A DNA stretch of 64,000 nucleotides, from the NCBI GenBank assembly GCA_017853205.1, contig JAFMKB010000004.1:1-64000 (forward strand), read 5' to 3'. Below the pieces are notes generated by a model that did not search any database, was not told where the DNA came from, and was given only the letters and a program-made list of their open reading frames with translations. A program made the translations under genes and the position numbers. Positions 1-8,537 of this stretch are shown here, one piece after another (positions within the stretch are counted from its first letter, which is position 1; each line of letters starts with the position of its first letter). The stretch is from Gammaproteobacteria bacterium. GTDB taxonomy: Bacteria > Pseudomonadota > Gammaproteobacteria > Pseudomonadales > Pseudohongiellaceae.

Positions 1-2037
1 GGTGCCCGTATGCTGTACGTTACTTAACACTTTTTCTTCGCGTATCGGACTAAGAGCGTGATCTTCTCTACCGGGAGGAAGGAAGAGTCTGAATTTCGTT
101 CCGATTCCCAGCGTGCTTTCTACGACAATGTTGCCACCCGACTGGTTTAGAAAACCATAAGCGGTACTAAGCCCTAGTCCCGTGCCGCGGCCTTTGCTTT
201 TCGTCGTAAAAAAAGGCTCGAATATCTTTTCCATTACCTCGGTAGGCATCCCAGAGCCATTATCGCTAATGCTCAGTTCAATGTAGGGCTTGCCACCCTT
301 GATAACAGGTCTGCGACCATCGGCGAGCCTGAGAATGGGCTCTAGCGTTAAACTCGCTGAAATCGTTAGCACACCCCCATTCGGCATCGCATCTTTCGCG
401 TTAACGCATAAATTCAAAATAGCGTTTTCTAGCTGCATTTTATCGGTCGCGGCGATACAGGATTCAGGACAGGGCTCGCAGATCAAGAGGATATTTTCAC
501 CGAGCATGCGACTATAGAATTCTTTCATCTCTGTCATCAGCAAATTAATATCGACATTGCGCGTTTGCAGCGACTGCTCCCGAGAAAAGCTTAAAAGCCT
601 ATTGTTTAGATCAGCACCGTTCTGCACCGCTGTCATTATTTTTCGAACTAACGTGACCGACTTTTTATCGGCGCTACTATGTCGTTCGAGAAATTGTAGG
701 TTACCGAGTATCACGGTAAGTAAGTTGTTAAAATCGTGCGCAACACCACCGGTTAACCTACCAATACCTTCCATTTTTTGAGATTGAAGTAGCATAGATT
801 CCATTTCTTTTTGTTTGGAAATATCAATGAAACTGACCACGGCACCGATGACTTTGCCATGGCTTACAATGGGTTCGGCAGAGTACCTCACAGGTAGAAA
901 CTTATTGCTTTTGGTGCGAAAGCTACTCTCAATCAGTTCGACGGCCTTACCGTCGACGTAAGTTTGACGCAGTGCGGTATTCTGATCCTCGCTGACGGGA
1001 CCGGTTCTTAGTAGTGGATTGACCAAATGTATTGCAGCGACTCCAATTACCTCGGCCTCGGAGTACTCGAGCATGGCGAGTGCAGATTTATTAATAAACG
1101 TCACCGCACCGACATCGCTGATGCCAAAAATGCCTTCTTGCAACGCGTTCAGTAGAAGGTGACGATCCTCCGCCGCAGAGCGAAGTTTTGCATCGGCCCG
1201 AGCGTTCTGTACCTTGAGGGCTGCCTCTTTACTTCGTTGGACAGCGAGTTCTTCTTCTTTCTCAGCGAAAATGAGTTTCTTAGCGGTAAGTTCATCGCGC
1301 ATGAGCCTATTGTCCAAAACCGCATTGATAAAAGCGCTTGCGCTTTGCTGCAGCCCTATTGGAATGATGAATATCAGAAAGAGTAAATAGCTCGTAATGA
1401 GTTCTATTGGATTGTGCTCCATATGAAAATACACGCTCGTAACAAAGGCGAGCGATGCAGCGAGTACAAAAGCGCCAAAAACCATTCCCATAATAGAGAG
1501 CGTTGCAGCCGCGCCCGCCAGCATGCCCGCAAGCCAGAGCGCCGAGAGAGCAGAGGTGGTTGGTGTGACGTCGGCTGCAACGATTAGGGGTGTCAGACCC
1601 CAGCAAAAACCTGAGGCAAATGAGCCGAAAATCAGAAATTGATAGCGAGATTCGTAATTAATAGTCTCTGCCGAAGAAGCCAAATACTGCGATCGAATAT
1701 AATAGCGAAGGCTTGTAATCGAAAGCAAAGCAATCAACCAGAGATAAAGCGGCGGATTGTAATTGGGGTTCATGAAAAACGTCACAGAAAAAACGAAGAT
1801 TGAGGCCACTAAATCACCCAAGAGAACAATGGATTGACCTCGAAGCAAACGATCTACACGCTCATTGAAGAGCGCATTGCTGCGACCAACCGACACGAAG
1901 GGCTCAGGGTTCGGCGATGTGCCGTAAGCTGCGTGGGTAAGATGGTCACCTAGCAGGTATTGGCCGTCATCGATCTTCCGCTGGGCTCGTGCTTTACTGC
2001 TCTGTGTACTCGTGGGTTCTCTCGAATCATCACTCAT
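1..2037 (-). CDS. Membrane PAS sensor histidine kinase (C-terminus runs off the window; possibly hybrid)
   Basis: Own translation of the minus strand from CAT at 2035-2037: MSDDSREPTSTQSSK..., multi-TM N-terminus, PAS region, H-box GGVAHDFNNLLTVILGNLQFLER, N/G boxes ISDNGSGMP, FFTTKSKGRGTGLGLSTAYGF. Absent from the ORF track because it is truncated at position 1. Confidence 0.9.
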   Translation of the reverse strand, partial: MSDDSREPTSTQSSKARAQRKIDDGQYLLGDHLTHAAYGTSPNPEPFVSVGRSNALFNERVDRLLRGQSIVLLGDLVASIFVFSVTFFMNPNYNPPLYLWLIALLSITSLRYYIRSQYLASSAETINYESRYQFLIFGSFASGFCWGLTPLIVAADVTPTTSALSALWLAGMLAGAAATLSIMGMVFGAFVLAASLAFVTSVYFHMEHNPIELITSYLLFLIFIIPIGLQQSASAFINAVLDNRLMRDELTAKKLIFAEKEEELAVQRSKEAALKVQNARADAKLRSAAEDRHLLLNALQEGIFGISDVGAVTFINKSALAMLEYSEAEVIGVAAIHLVNPLLRTGPVSEDQNTALRQTYVDGKAVELIESSFRTKSNKFLPVRYSAEPIVSHGKVIGAVVSFIDISKQKEMESMLLQSQKMEGIGRLTGGVAHDFNNLLTVILGNLQFLERHSSADKKSVTLVRKIMTAVQNGADLNNRLLSFSREQSLQTRNVDINLLMTEMKEFYSRMLGENILLICEPCPESCIAATDKMQLENAILNLCVNAKDAMPNGGVLTISASLTLEPILRLADGRRPVIKGGKPYIELSISDNGSGMPTEVMEKIFEPFFTTKSKGRGTGLGLSTAYGFLNQSGGNIVVESTLGIGTKFRLFLPPGREDHALSPIREEKVLSNVQHTGT

Positions 2038-2196
2038 TAGTCACCGGGTGGAATTCTTTGAATCTAAAGACTACTTAGGTGACCGGTTCGGAAGGGATTC
2101 ATTACTAAAATTGAATGATATTTCTCCGAGCAATGTGTATTCATAGGAATTGTGAGAGTTATACCTAACTAATCCTGTGATAAAGTCGATGCGCGA

Positions 2197-2233
2197 AAGC
2201 GGTCGAAGTTGGCAATGCCCGCTACGACCGCTT
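2197..2233 (+). promoter_or_regulatory. Inverted repeat/hairpin AAGCGGTCG...CGACCGCTT in the leader of the acyl-CoA dehydrogenase gene
   Basis: 9-bp perfect arms at 2197-2205 and 2225-2233, with inner GGC-AAT-GCC. Confidence 0.45.
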
Positions 2234-2251
2234 CTTCAGTTTTAAACAAAA

Positions 2252-3946
2252 ATGGCAGGGGCCAATAACATTATGGATAGATCCAACCAGTCCGAGGTGC
2301 TTTGGTCTGCCCAGTCACTTATGCGGTCGCTAACGAGTATGATTGATGTGGCGTTCTCAGAGGTTCGGCATCGATGTGTCGATCGAGAAAGCGGGCGCCT
2401 CAACGCTGCGTTGCTCGATGAGAATCAGCAAGTGAGTTACGAGCTAGCCTTTGTGGTGGCCGAACTCGCAGCAACTAGTGCGCTGGTATCAAAAGCAGAA
2501 TTCGGCGGCGAACTGGAGACTCTTGTTGCTTTGGCGCAGTGCTCATGCGCACTCAATGCTGCGCAGTCGAGACTACTGCCAATCGCCGACGAATGTGGAC
2601 TCGATAGGGATGAGCTATGCGGTTTCTTTAATCAGCAGTCGCTCGTAGCGCTTCAAACTAAATTTGGATCGAGCAAAGCGCTCGCTCGGTTAGGTGAGAG
2701 ACTCTGCGCTACGGAAATACAGAGGCTGCCTTCTGTACTTGATACCGACAAAGAGATGATGCGCGGAACGTTCGAACGTTTCGCCAACGAAATAGTCGCT
2801 CCAAGAGCGGAGGCCATCCATCGTCAGGACTTAGATATTCCCGATGAAATATTAATCCCCGCTGCTGAACTCGGTTGCTTTGGGACCTGTATTCCAGAGC
2901 GATTTGGCGGGCTGCAACCGGATGATAAGCCCGATAGTCTGAGCATGATTGTCGTAACCGAAGAATTGTCGCGGGGTTCTCTTGGCGCGGCGGGAAGTCT
3001 TATTACGCGTCCAGAAATAGCGGCGCGCGCGCTTCTTTCAGGGGGAACGGATGAGCAACAGCAAAAATGGTTGCCTAAACTTGCCGCAGGAGAAACGCTG
3101 TGCGCTATTTCGATCACAGAGCCCAATACAGGATCCGATGTCGCCTCTGTGGCACTGCGAGCTACCCGCACCGAAACTGGCTGGAAGCTCAATGGAGCAA
3201 AAACCTGGTGTACTTTCGCAGGACGATCTGAGCTTTTAGTCGTATTGGCGCGCACTGAGGGTGACAGGGATCTTGGCTATCGCGGTTTGAGCCTCTTTCT
3301 CGTCGAGAAACCAGCATGTGCGGGGCACGAGTTCACTGTCGAGCAAGACGGCGGTGGCAGGCTGAGTGGACGCGCTATCGCGACTTTAGGCTATCGTGGT
3401 ATGCATTCTTTCGAGTTAGCATTCGATGAATTCATTGTGCCCGAATCAGCTTTGCTAGGAGGCGAGGCGGGGCTCGGTCGGGGTTTTTACTACACGATGG
3501 CAGGGTTCGCCGGCGGGCGCATCCAGACGGCCGCGCGCGCTACCGGACTCATGCAAGCCGCGCTCGAAAAGGCGATGAGCTATGCGCGTGAACGCAGCAC
3601 GTTCGGGACACCGCTTGCTAGCTACCAATTAATTCAAATTAAAATTGCAAAGATGTTTGCGACAGTTTCAGCGTCGCGACAATTTTCCTATGATGTTGCC
3701 GCATTAATGGACGAGGGTGCGGGTCAAATGGAGGCGAGTTTGGTAAAATTGTTCAGTTGCCGCGCCGCCGAAATCGTGACCCGCGAAGCAATGCAGATAC
3801 ATGGCGGTATGGGTTATGCCGAGGAAATGGCAGTCAGCCGTTTTTTTGTTGATGCAAGAGTGCTCTCAATTTTCGAGGGGGCCGAAGAAGTGCTCGCGCT
3901 CAAAGTTATCGCGCGCGAATTAATTGAGAACGCGAAAGTAATTTGA
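2252..3946 (+). CDS. Acyl-CoA dehydrogenase with N-terminal extension, (2S)-methylsuccinyl-CoA dehydrogenase (Mcd)-like
   Basis: 564 aa; ~160-aa extension ahead of the ACAD core; TEPNTGSD, GYRGLSLFLVEKP, LGYRGMHSFEL, QIHGGMGYAEE. Arrangement and motifs resemble Mcd of the ethylmalonyl-CoA pathway. Start could be 2273. Confidence 0.75.
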   Translation: MAGANNIMDRSNQSEVLWSAQSLMRSLTSMIDVAFSEVRHRCVDRESGRLNAALLDENQQVSYELAFVVAELAATSALVSKAEFGGELETLVALAQCSCALNAAQSRLLPIADECGLDRDELCGFFNQQSLVALQTKFGSSKALARLGERLCATEIQRLPSVLDTDKEMMRGTFERFANEIVAPRAEAIHRQDLDIPDEILIPAAELGCFGTCIPERFGGLQPDDKPDSLSMIVVTEELSRGSLGAAGSLITRPEIAARALLSGGTDEQQQKWLPKLAAGETLCAISITEPNTGSDVASVALRATRTETGWKLNGAKTWCTFAGRSELLVVLARTEGDRDLGYRGLSLFLVEKPACAGHEFTVEQDGGGRLSGRAIATLGYRGMHSFELAFDEFIVPESALLGGEAGLGRGFYYTMAGFAGGRIQTAARATGLMQAALEKAMSYARERSTFGTPLASYQLIQIKIAKMFATVSASRQFSYDVAALMDEGAGQMEASLVKLFSCRAAEIVTREAMQIHGGMGYAEEMAVSRFFVDARVLSIFEGAEEVLALKVIARELIENAKVI

Positions 3947-4000
3947 CAGCAACGTCGCGAGCCTTGCAGCAAAAATGCCATCAATTCGGGATCCCCACTA

Positions 4001-5215
4001 ATGCAAAATTTACTGAAAGGACTTCGCATCGTAGAAGGAAGTGCTTTTATTGCAGCGCCCTCTGGAGGAATGACGTTAGGCCAATTGGGCGCGGATGTCA
4101 TTCGCTTTGATCAGATCGGCGGCGGCATCGACTACCGTCGCTGGCCGATAACAGAGCAGGGCAAGAGTCTTTATTGGCATAGTCTCAACAAAGGTAAGCG
4201 TTCGATAGCAGTAGATTTTCGCAAACCCGAGGGCCGTGAGCTGCTCTCGCGACTGATATGCGCACCAGGCGCCGATGGGGGGCTTTTTCTCACGAATTTC
4301 CCCGCGCGCGGTTGGCTTTCCTATGATGCGTTAAAGCGAAGGCGCGAAGATCTCATCTACCTGAATCTAACCGGCGATCGCCACGGCGGCAGTGCGCTGG
4401 ATTACACCGTGAATGCGCGCGTCGGAGTCCCATTTCTTAACGGCGACGGCGTCACTCCTCTAAATAGTGCACTGCCAGCCTGGGACGTGATCGCAGGGCA
4501 GCAGATCGCGCTCGGGCTTCTGGCTGCGGAGCGTCATCGTAGCCGAACCGGGGAAGGGCAAATGATCACTCTTGCGCTTGCCGATGTCGCGCTTGCGACC
4601 ATGGGTCACCTTGGCTACCTCGCGGAGGCTCAGATGAATGAAAACCAGAGACCGGCTATGGGTAATCACATATATGGAACCTTCGGTCACGATTTCGTGT
4701 GTGCCGACGGAGAACGAGTGATGATTGTCGGTGTAAGCCCAAATCAATGGCAGGCAATCGTGAAGGTTACTGATTGCGCTAACAGTGTCGCCGAACTTGC
4801 CTTCGAACTTGGCCTTAACTTCGATAAAGAAGGCGACCGATTTGCTGCAAGAGAAAAATTGCGATCTCTTTTTGAACCCTGGTTCGCTGCACGCAGTAGT
4901 AAACAGGTGCACGTCGCTCTCGAAGCCGCGGGCGTCTGCTGGGGTCCCTATCAAACTGTTAAACAGTTAGTGAAAAACGACGCCGAATGTTCAACCGATA
5001 ATCCCCTTTTCTCATCGATCAATCAGCCCGATATTGGGTGCTTACTCACGCCCTCCCAGCCGCTAAACTTTACGGGGCTCGAGAGTACCGAGCCGAAGCC
5101 CGCGCCGCGCTTGGGTCAACATACCGACGAAATACTTAGCGAACTACTGGAGATGAGTTCGGGGGAGATCGCTGCTTTGCATGATGCGAAAATCGTGGCT
5201 GCGGCGAGTAGCTAA
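4001..5215 (+). CDS. CaiB/BaiF family CoA transferase, mesaconyl-CoA C1-C4 CoA transferase (Mct)-like
   Basis: VEGSAFIAAPSGGMTLGQLGADVIRFDQIGGGIDYRRWP, LNKGKRSIAVDFR, FPARGWLSYD, APRLGQHTDEIL; close to remembered Chloroflexus Mct. Confidence 0.8.
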   Translation: MQNLLKGLRIVEGSAFIAAPSGGMTLGQLGADVIRFDQIGGGIDYRRWPITEQGKSLYWHSLNKGKRSIAVDFRKPEGRELLSRLICAPGADGGLFLTNFPARGWLSYDALKRRREDLIYLNLTGDRHGGSALDYTVNARVGVPFLNGDGVTPLNSALPAWDVIAGQQIALGLLAAERHRSRTGEGQMITLALADVALATMGHLGYLAEAQMNENQRPAMGNHIYGTFGHDFVCADGERVMIVGVSPNQWQAIVKVTDCANSVAELAFELGLNFDKEGDRFAAREKLRSLFEPWFAARSSKQVHVALEAAGVCWGPYQTVKQLVKNDAECSTDNPLFSSINQPDIGCLLTPSQPLNFTGLESTEPKPAPRLGQHTDEILSELLEMSSGEIAALHDAKIVAAASS

Positions 5216-5239
5216 AGACAACATTAAAGAGTGAGAGAG

Positions 5240-6922
5240 ATGTCGACAAACGAAGTAAACGAGCAGGTATTAGCGGCAGGCAATGAAAGCGGCGAGGTTT
5301 TCGCTTTGCTTACCGAGGCGGCTAAGCACTGGCCGGAACGAGCAGCTGTTACTTATCAAGGTTCCACCCAGACATGGCGTGAAACGTTGCTGCGCTGCCG
5401 GGCACAGGCCAGCGTGTTTGCACAGTCAGGTGTCGAGCGCGGTGATAGGATCGCTTATCTCGGTTTCAACTCGAATGTGTGTTTTGAAGGCTATTTCGCC
5501 CCCTCAGCAATTGGCGCAATATTTGTTCCGCTCAATTTCCGCCTGGCCATCGGCGAGTTGATTGAATGTCTTGATGATTGCACGCCACGAATTTTGCTCT
5601 GCGAGCCAGCGTTCTATAGCCAAGCCGTGACATTGTTAAACGCCTGTGCGAGCGTCGAACATATTTTTGTTACTGGCGATCCAGCTGAGTTCGATGCAAC
5701 GAGTGCTAACGGGGTCGAGATCGACGGAGCTGTCCAACCCTTACCAAGTGGAATGCGTTCGCTCGAGAGATGCATTGCTGAGACAGTAGCAGCGAACGCG
5801 TTTGTTGACCTACGGCCGAGCTCGTTTGACGAAACGCTAATCCTTTTCTACACCGGTGGTACAACCGGACGCTCGAAAGGAGTTATGCTCAGCAACAAGA
5901 ATTTCCTGTGTAATACCACGGGCTCTGTGCCGCTTTATAAAATGCAGGATGGCTGGTGTTTCCTCATCGTAGGCCCACTTTTTCATATTGCAGCAGGCGC
6001 ACGCATTTTTAGCTGCGCGGTGCTTGGTGGTCATGCGGTAGTTTTGCCGAAATTCGATGTTCCTGACGTATTAGCAAGCATTGCAAGCTATCGAATCAAC
6101 TCGGCTACGCTTGTTCCGACCATGTTTCAAATGCTTATCGACCACCCGCTTTTTCCGAGCGCTGATCTTTCTTCAATGCAGATGGTAGCCTCTGGTGCTG
6201 CACCAATGCCAATGGCATTGCAGCATCGCGTTATCGAGGCGTTTTCTGGCATCAATCTCTATCAAACCTACGGGATGACCGAGGCGGCGCCCATCGTCAC
6301 AAGTCTCGACTCCCAGTATCACGTTGTCAGCGGTCCTGGTTCTGAGAAATTAGGCTCGGTTGGCAGGCCAGCGCCGCATGTGCAGCTGCGCATTATCGAC
6401 GAAGAGGGCGCTGACCTTCCCATAGGGCAAACCGGCGAAGTGCTTGCGCGCGGCGACAATATTATGACTGGCTATTGGAATTTGCCCGAGCAAACTGCAG
6501 TTGCCTTAAAAGACGGCTGGTATCACACAGGTGATGCCGGCTATCTCGACGCCGAAGGGTTTTTGTTTCTCGAGGGTCGCGTCAAAGACATGATTGTTAG
6601 CGGCGGTGAAAATATCTACCCGATAGAGATAGAGAATGTGCTATCGAGTCATCCCGCGGTTCATCAGTGCGCAGTTATCGGCATTCCTCACGAAACTTGG
6701 GGAGAGGCGGTGCATGCGGTTATTCTCCTCGAAGACTCGGAAAGTAAACCGCCGACAGAGCGTGAATTGATCACCTATTGCCGTGAAAGAATTGCTTCTT
6801 ACAAGTGTCCGGTGAGTGTTAGTTTTAGGAGTGAGCCGATGCCACTCTCGCCTATAAACAAAATTCTAAAGACCGAGCTTCGCAAGCCCTTTTGGGAAGG
6901 GCGATCGAGCGCGCTTGTCTGA
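5240..6922 (+). CDS. AMP-binding acyl-CoA synthetase
   Basis: LFYTGGTTGRSKGVMLSNKN, YQTYGMTEAAP, GWYHTGDAGYLD, GRVKDMIVSGGENIYPIEIE. GTG at 5231 is an alternative start. Confidence 0.93.
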   Translation: MSTNEVNEQVLAAGNESGEVFALLTEAAKHWPERAAVTYQGSTQTWRETLLRCRAQASVFAQSGVERGDRIAYLGFNSNVCFEGYFAPSAIGAIFVPLNFRLAIGELIECLDDCTPRILLCEPAFYSQAVTLLNACASVEHIFVTGDPAEFDATSANGVEIDGAVQPLPSGMRSLERCIAETVAANAFVDLRPSSFDETLILFYTGGTTGRSKGVMLSNKNFLCNTTGSVPLYKMQDGWCFLIVGPLFHIAAGARIFSCAVLGGHAVVLPKFDVPDVLASIASYRINSATLVPTMFQMLIDHPLFPSADLSSMQMVASGAAPMPMALQHRVIEAFSGINLYQTYGMTEAAPIVTSLDSQYHVVSGPGSEKLGSVGRPAPHVQLRIIDEEGADLPIGQTGEVLARGDNIMTGYWNLPEQTAVALKDGWYHTGDAGYLDAEGFLFLEGRVKDMIVSGGENIYPIEIENVLSSHPAVHQCAVIGIPHETWGEAVHAVILLEDSESKPPTERELITYCRERIASYKCPVSVSFRSEPMPLSPINKILKTELRKPFWEGRSSALV

Positions 6923-6923
6923 C

Positions 6924-7601
6924 CTAGGTCGTCCATCCCCCCGCAAGCGGGATCAGCTGTCCGACCATGTGGGTGCAGTGTTCACTCGCGAGATAGGCGG
7001 CGAGTTCCGCGGTTTCGGAAGGCGCGCCGACTTTATTGGTCGGGACATTGCGTTTCACGTGCTCAATGAATTTAGCCTGATCGAGAACATCGTCGGGATA
7101 ATAAGTGTCATTGTTAACATAGTTTTGTGCAATCGCATTGACTTGTATGCCGCTTCGGGCCAGTTCGAGTCCAACCGCTTTAATAAAGCCATTCTGCGCG
7201 CCGCGCGCCGCGCAGTACGCCGCGTTATTCGCGATGCCTTTTAAGGGCGCTGCGCTCGTGACCGCGATTATTTTACCGCTCTGGCGTTCGAGCATCTGTG
7301 GAGTTACTGCACGAACAAGATACATTAGCGGGTCTACTAAGCGTACGAATAATCGCTGCCAGTTGGCGTCATCTATCGCATGTACCGGACCGGTCATCGG
7401 CGGTTCAGCAAGATTCGCTACTAAGATATCGATGCGTCCGGCTTCTGCGATTACACGATCAACCTCGGCATTACTCGTGAGCGGAGAGTCGTCTTCGATA
7501 ACGTCGATAGACAGTTGTCTGAACTTCGTTGCGATAGCGCGTCCCATATAGCGGTCTGCGCAGGTGATTAATGCCCGACGTGCGGGCGTAGTGGATGTCA
7601 T
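6924..7601 (-). CDS. SDR-fold protein with halohydrin dehalogenase (Hhe-type) signature motifs
   Basis: T-x4-Y-x-G (TCADRYMG) replaces the Gly-rich cofactor motif; S-x12-Y-x3-R (SAAPLKGIANNAAYCAAR) replaces S-Y-K; further HheC-like AIAQNY...YYP, HVKR, GQLIPLAGG. Confidence 0.75.
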   Translation of the reverse strand: MTSTTPARRALITCADRYMGRAIATKFRQLSIDVIEDDSPLTSNAEVDRVIAEAGRIDILVANLAEPPMTGPVHAIDDANWQRLFVRLVDPLMYLVRAVTPQMLERQSGKIIAVTSAAPLKGIANNAAYCAARGAQNGFIKAVGLELARSGIQVNAIAQNYVNNDTYYPDDVLDQAKFIEHVKRNVPTNKVGAPSETAELAAYLASEHCTHMVGQLIPLAGGWTT

Positions 7602-7663
7602 CTTCTCTAACCCTTCTAATTCTTCGCTGTTTTCAATAGCAATCCTTTTGGCTCGAGTGGCCG

Positions 7664-8284
7664 CTAGCTCACCCTGTTCTTTTCAGCAAGCAAGTGCTTT
7701 ACAAATTTTTCAAGCGTCTCATAGGGCTGGCAGCCCACTACAGCGAGGTCGTTGGCATAAAATGTAGGTACGCCAGTCACGCCAACCTCGCGCGATCGCG
7801 CCCAATCATCATCGACCTTGGTAGAGAAACTGCGCTCAGTCAGAACGGTACGCGCTGCGCCGCTGTCGAGTCCAACTGATTCGGCGATGGCAATGAGCGC
7901 ATCAATATCGCTGATGTTAATGGCGTTGACAAAGTAGGCACGATAAAGCGCCTCGTGAATGGCGTCACCACCGGTCTGCGTGTCAGCCCAGGCACCGAGT
8001 TCCTGTGCGAGCCGGCTATTATAAGTATGCGTGCGCTCGCCGTAGTCAAGACCAGCTTCCGCCATAAGGCTCTTGAGCCTCTGGCGGATAGGCTCGATGT
8101 CTCGTCCCGCGAACATTTCGGCTAATGAACGTCCTTCGGCAGGGGTGTCTGGATGCAGCGGGAAGTGAACCCACTGAATTTTGACGGGGTAATTCGTCTT
8201 CAGTTTTTCAATACTCACGGTACTGAGGTAACACCAGGGTCAAACGTAATCGGTGAAGACGTCTAGTTGAATAATGTTGGACAT
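7664..8284 (-). CDS. DsbA/FrnE-family oxidoreductase, candidate selenoprotein (UPWC active site, in-frame TGA at 8240-8242)
   Basis: From ATG at 8284 with upstream GGAG: MSNIIQLDVFTDYV-(TGA)-PWCYLSTVSIEKLKTNYPVKIQWVHFPLHPDTPAEG... The track ORF starts downstream of the TGA at a GTG (8218). Confidence 0.8.
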
Positions 8285-8343
8285 GTAGCGCTCCGACTGA
8301 GTGTTAGGCGTTGTTATCAAACCAACATTGACTGTATCAAACT

Positions 8344-8349
8344 CTTATC
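8344..8349 (-). promoter_or_regulatory. Possible -10 element (GATAAG) of the dsbA-like gene
   Basis: Positioned about as expected for a class II FNR promoter with the box at 8373-8386. Confidence 0.4.
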
Positions 8350-8372
8350 TGCGTTGCCTTTATTAGTTCTGC

Positions 8373-8386
8373 TTGATGTAGATCAA
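8373..8386. promoter_or_regulatory. FNR/Anr binding site TTGATGTAGATCAA
   Basis: Perfect match to TTGAT-N4-ATCAA, in the divergent region between the dsbA-like and TPR genes. Confidence 0.8.
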
Positions 8387-8537
8387 ATAGGCGATAACTG
8401 AATTAATTTGGTGGCGATTATTACGCTTTTTTGCAAGTTGCAGTGTGTTTGCACCATTTGCCTCTTGTGCCAATTGCGCTAGACTCAACGGGTTGACGGG
8501 ACTACTGAGACCAGAAAATAACAACGGAGAAACGACC

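Noticed and set aside
1307-1606. 99-aa minus-strand ORF inside the histidine kinase gene
   Set aside because: Different frame from the continuous kinase reading frame; Cys/Arg-rich out-of-frame translation.
8240-8242. Interpreting the TGA as evidence that the dsbA-like gene is a pseudogene
   Set aside because: The rest of the frame is intact, there is a good ribosome-binding site and FNR promoter, and the stop sits exactly at the catalytic Cys; selenocysteine is the better hypothesis, though sequencing error cannot be excluded.
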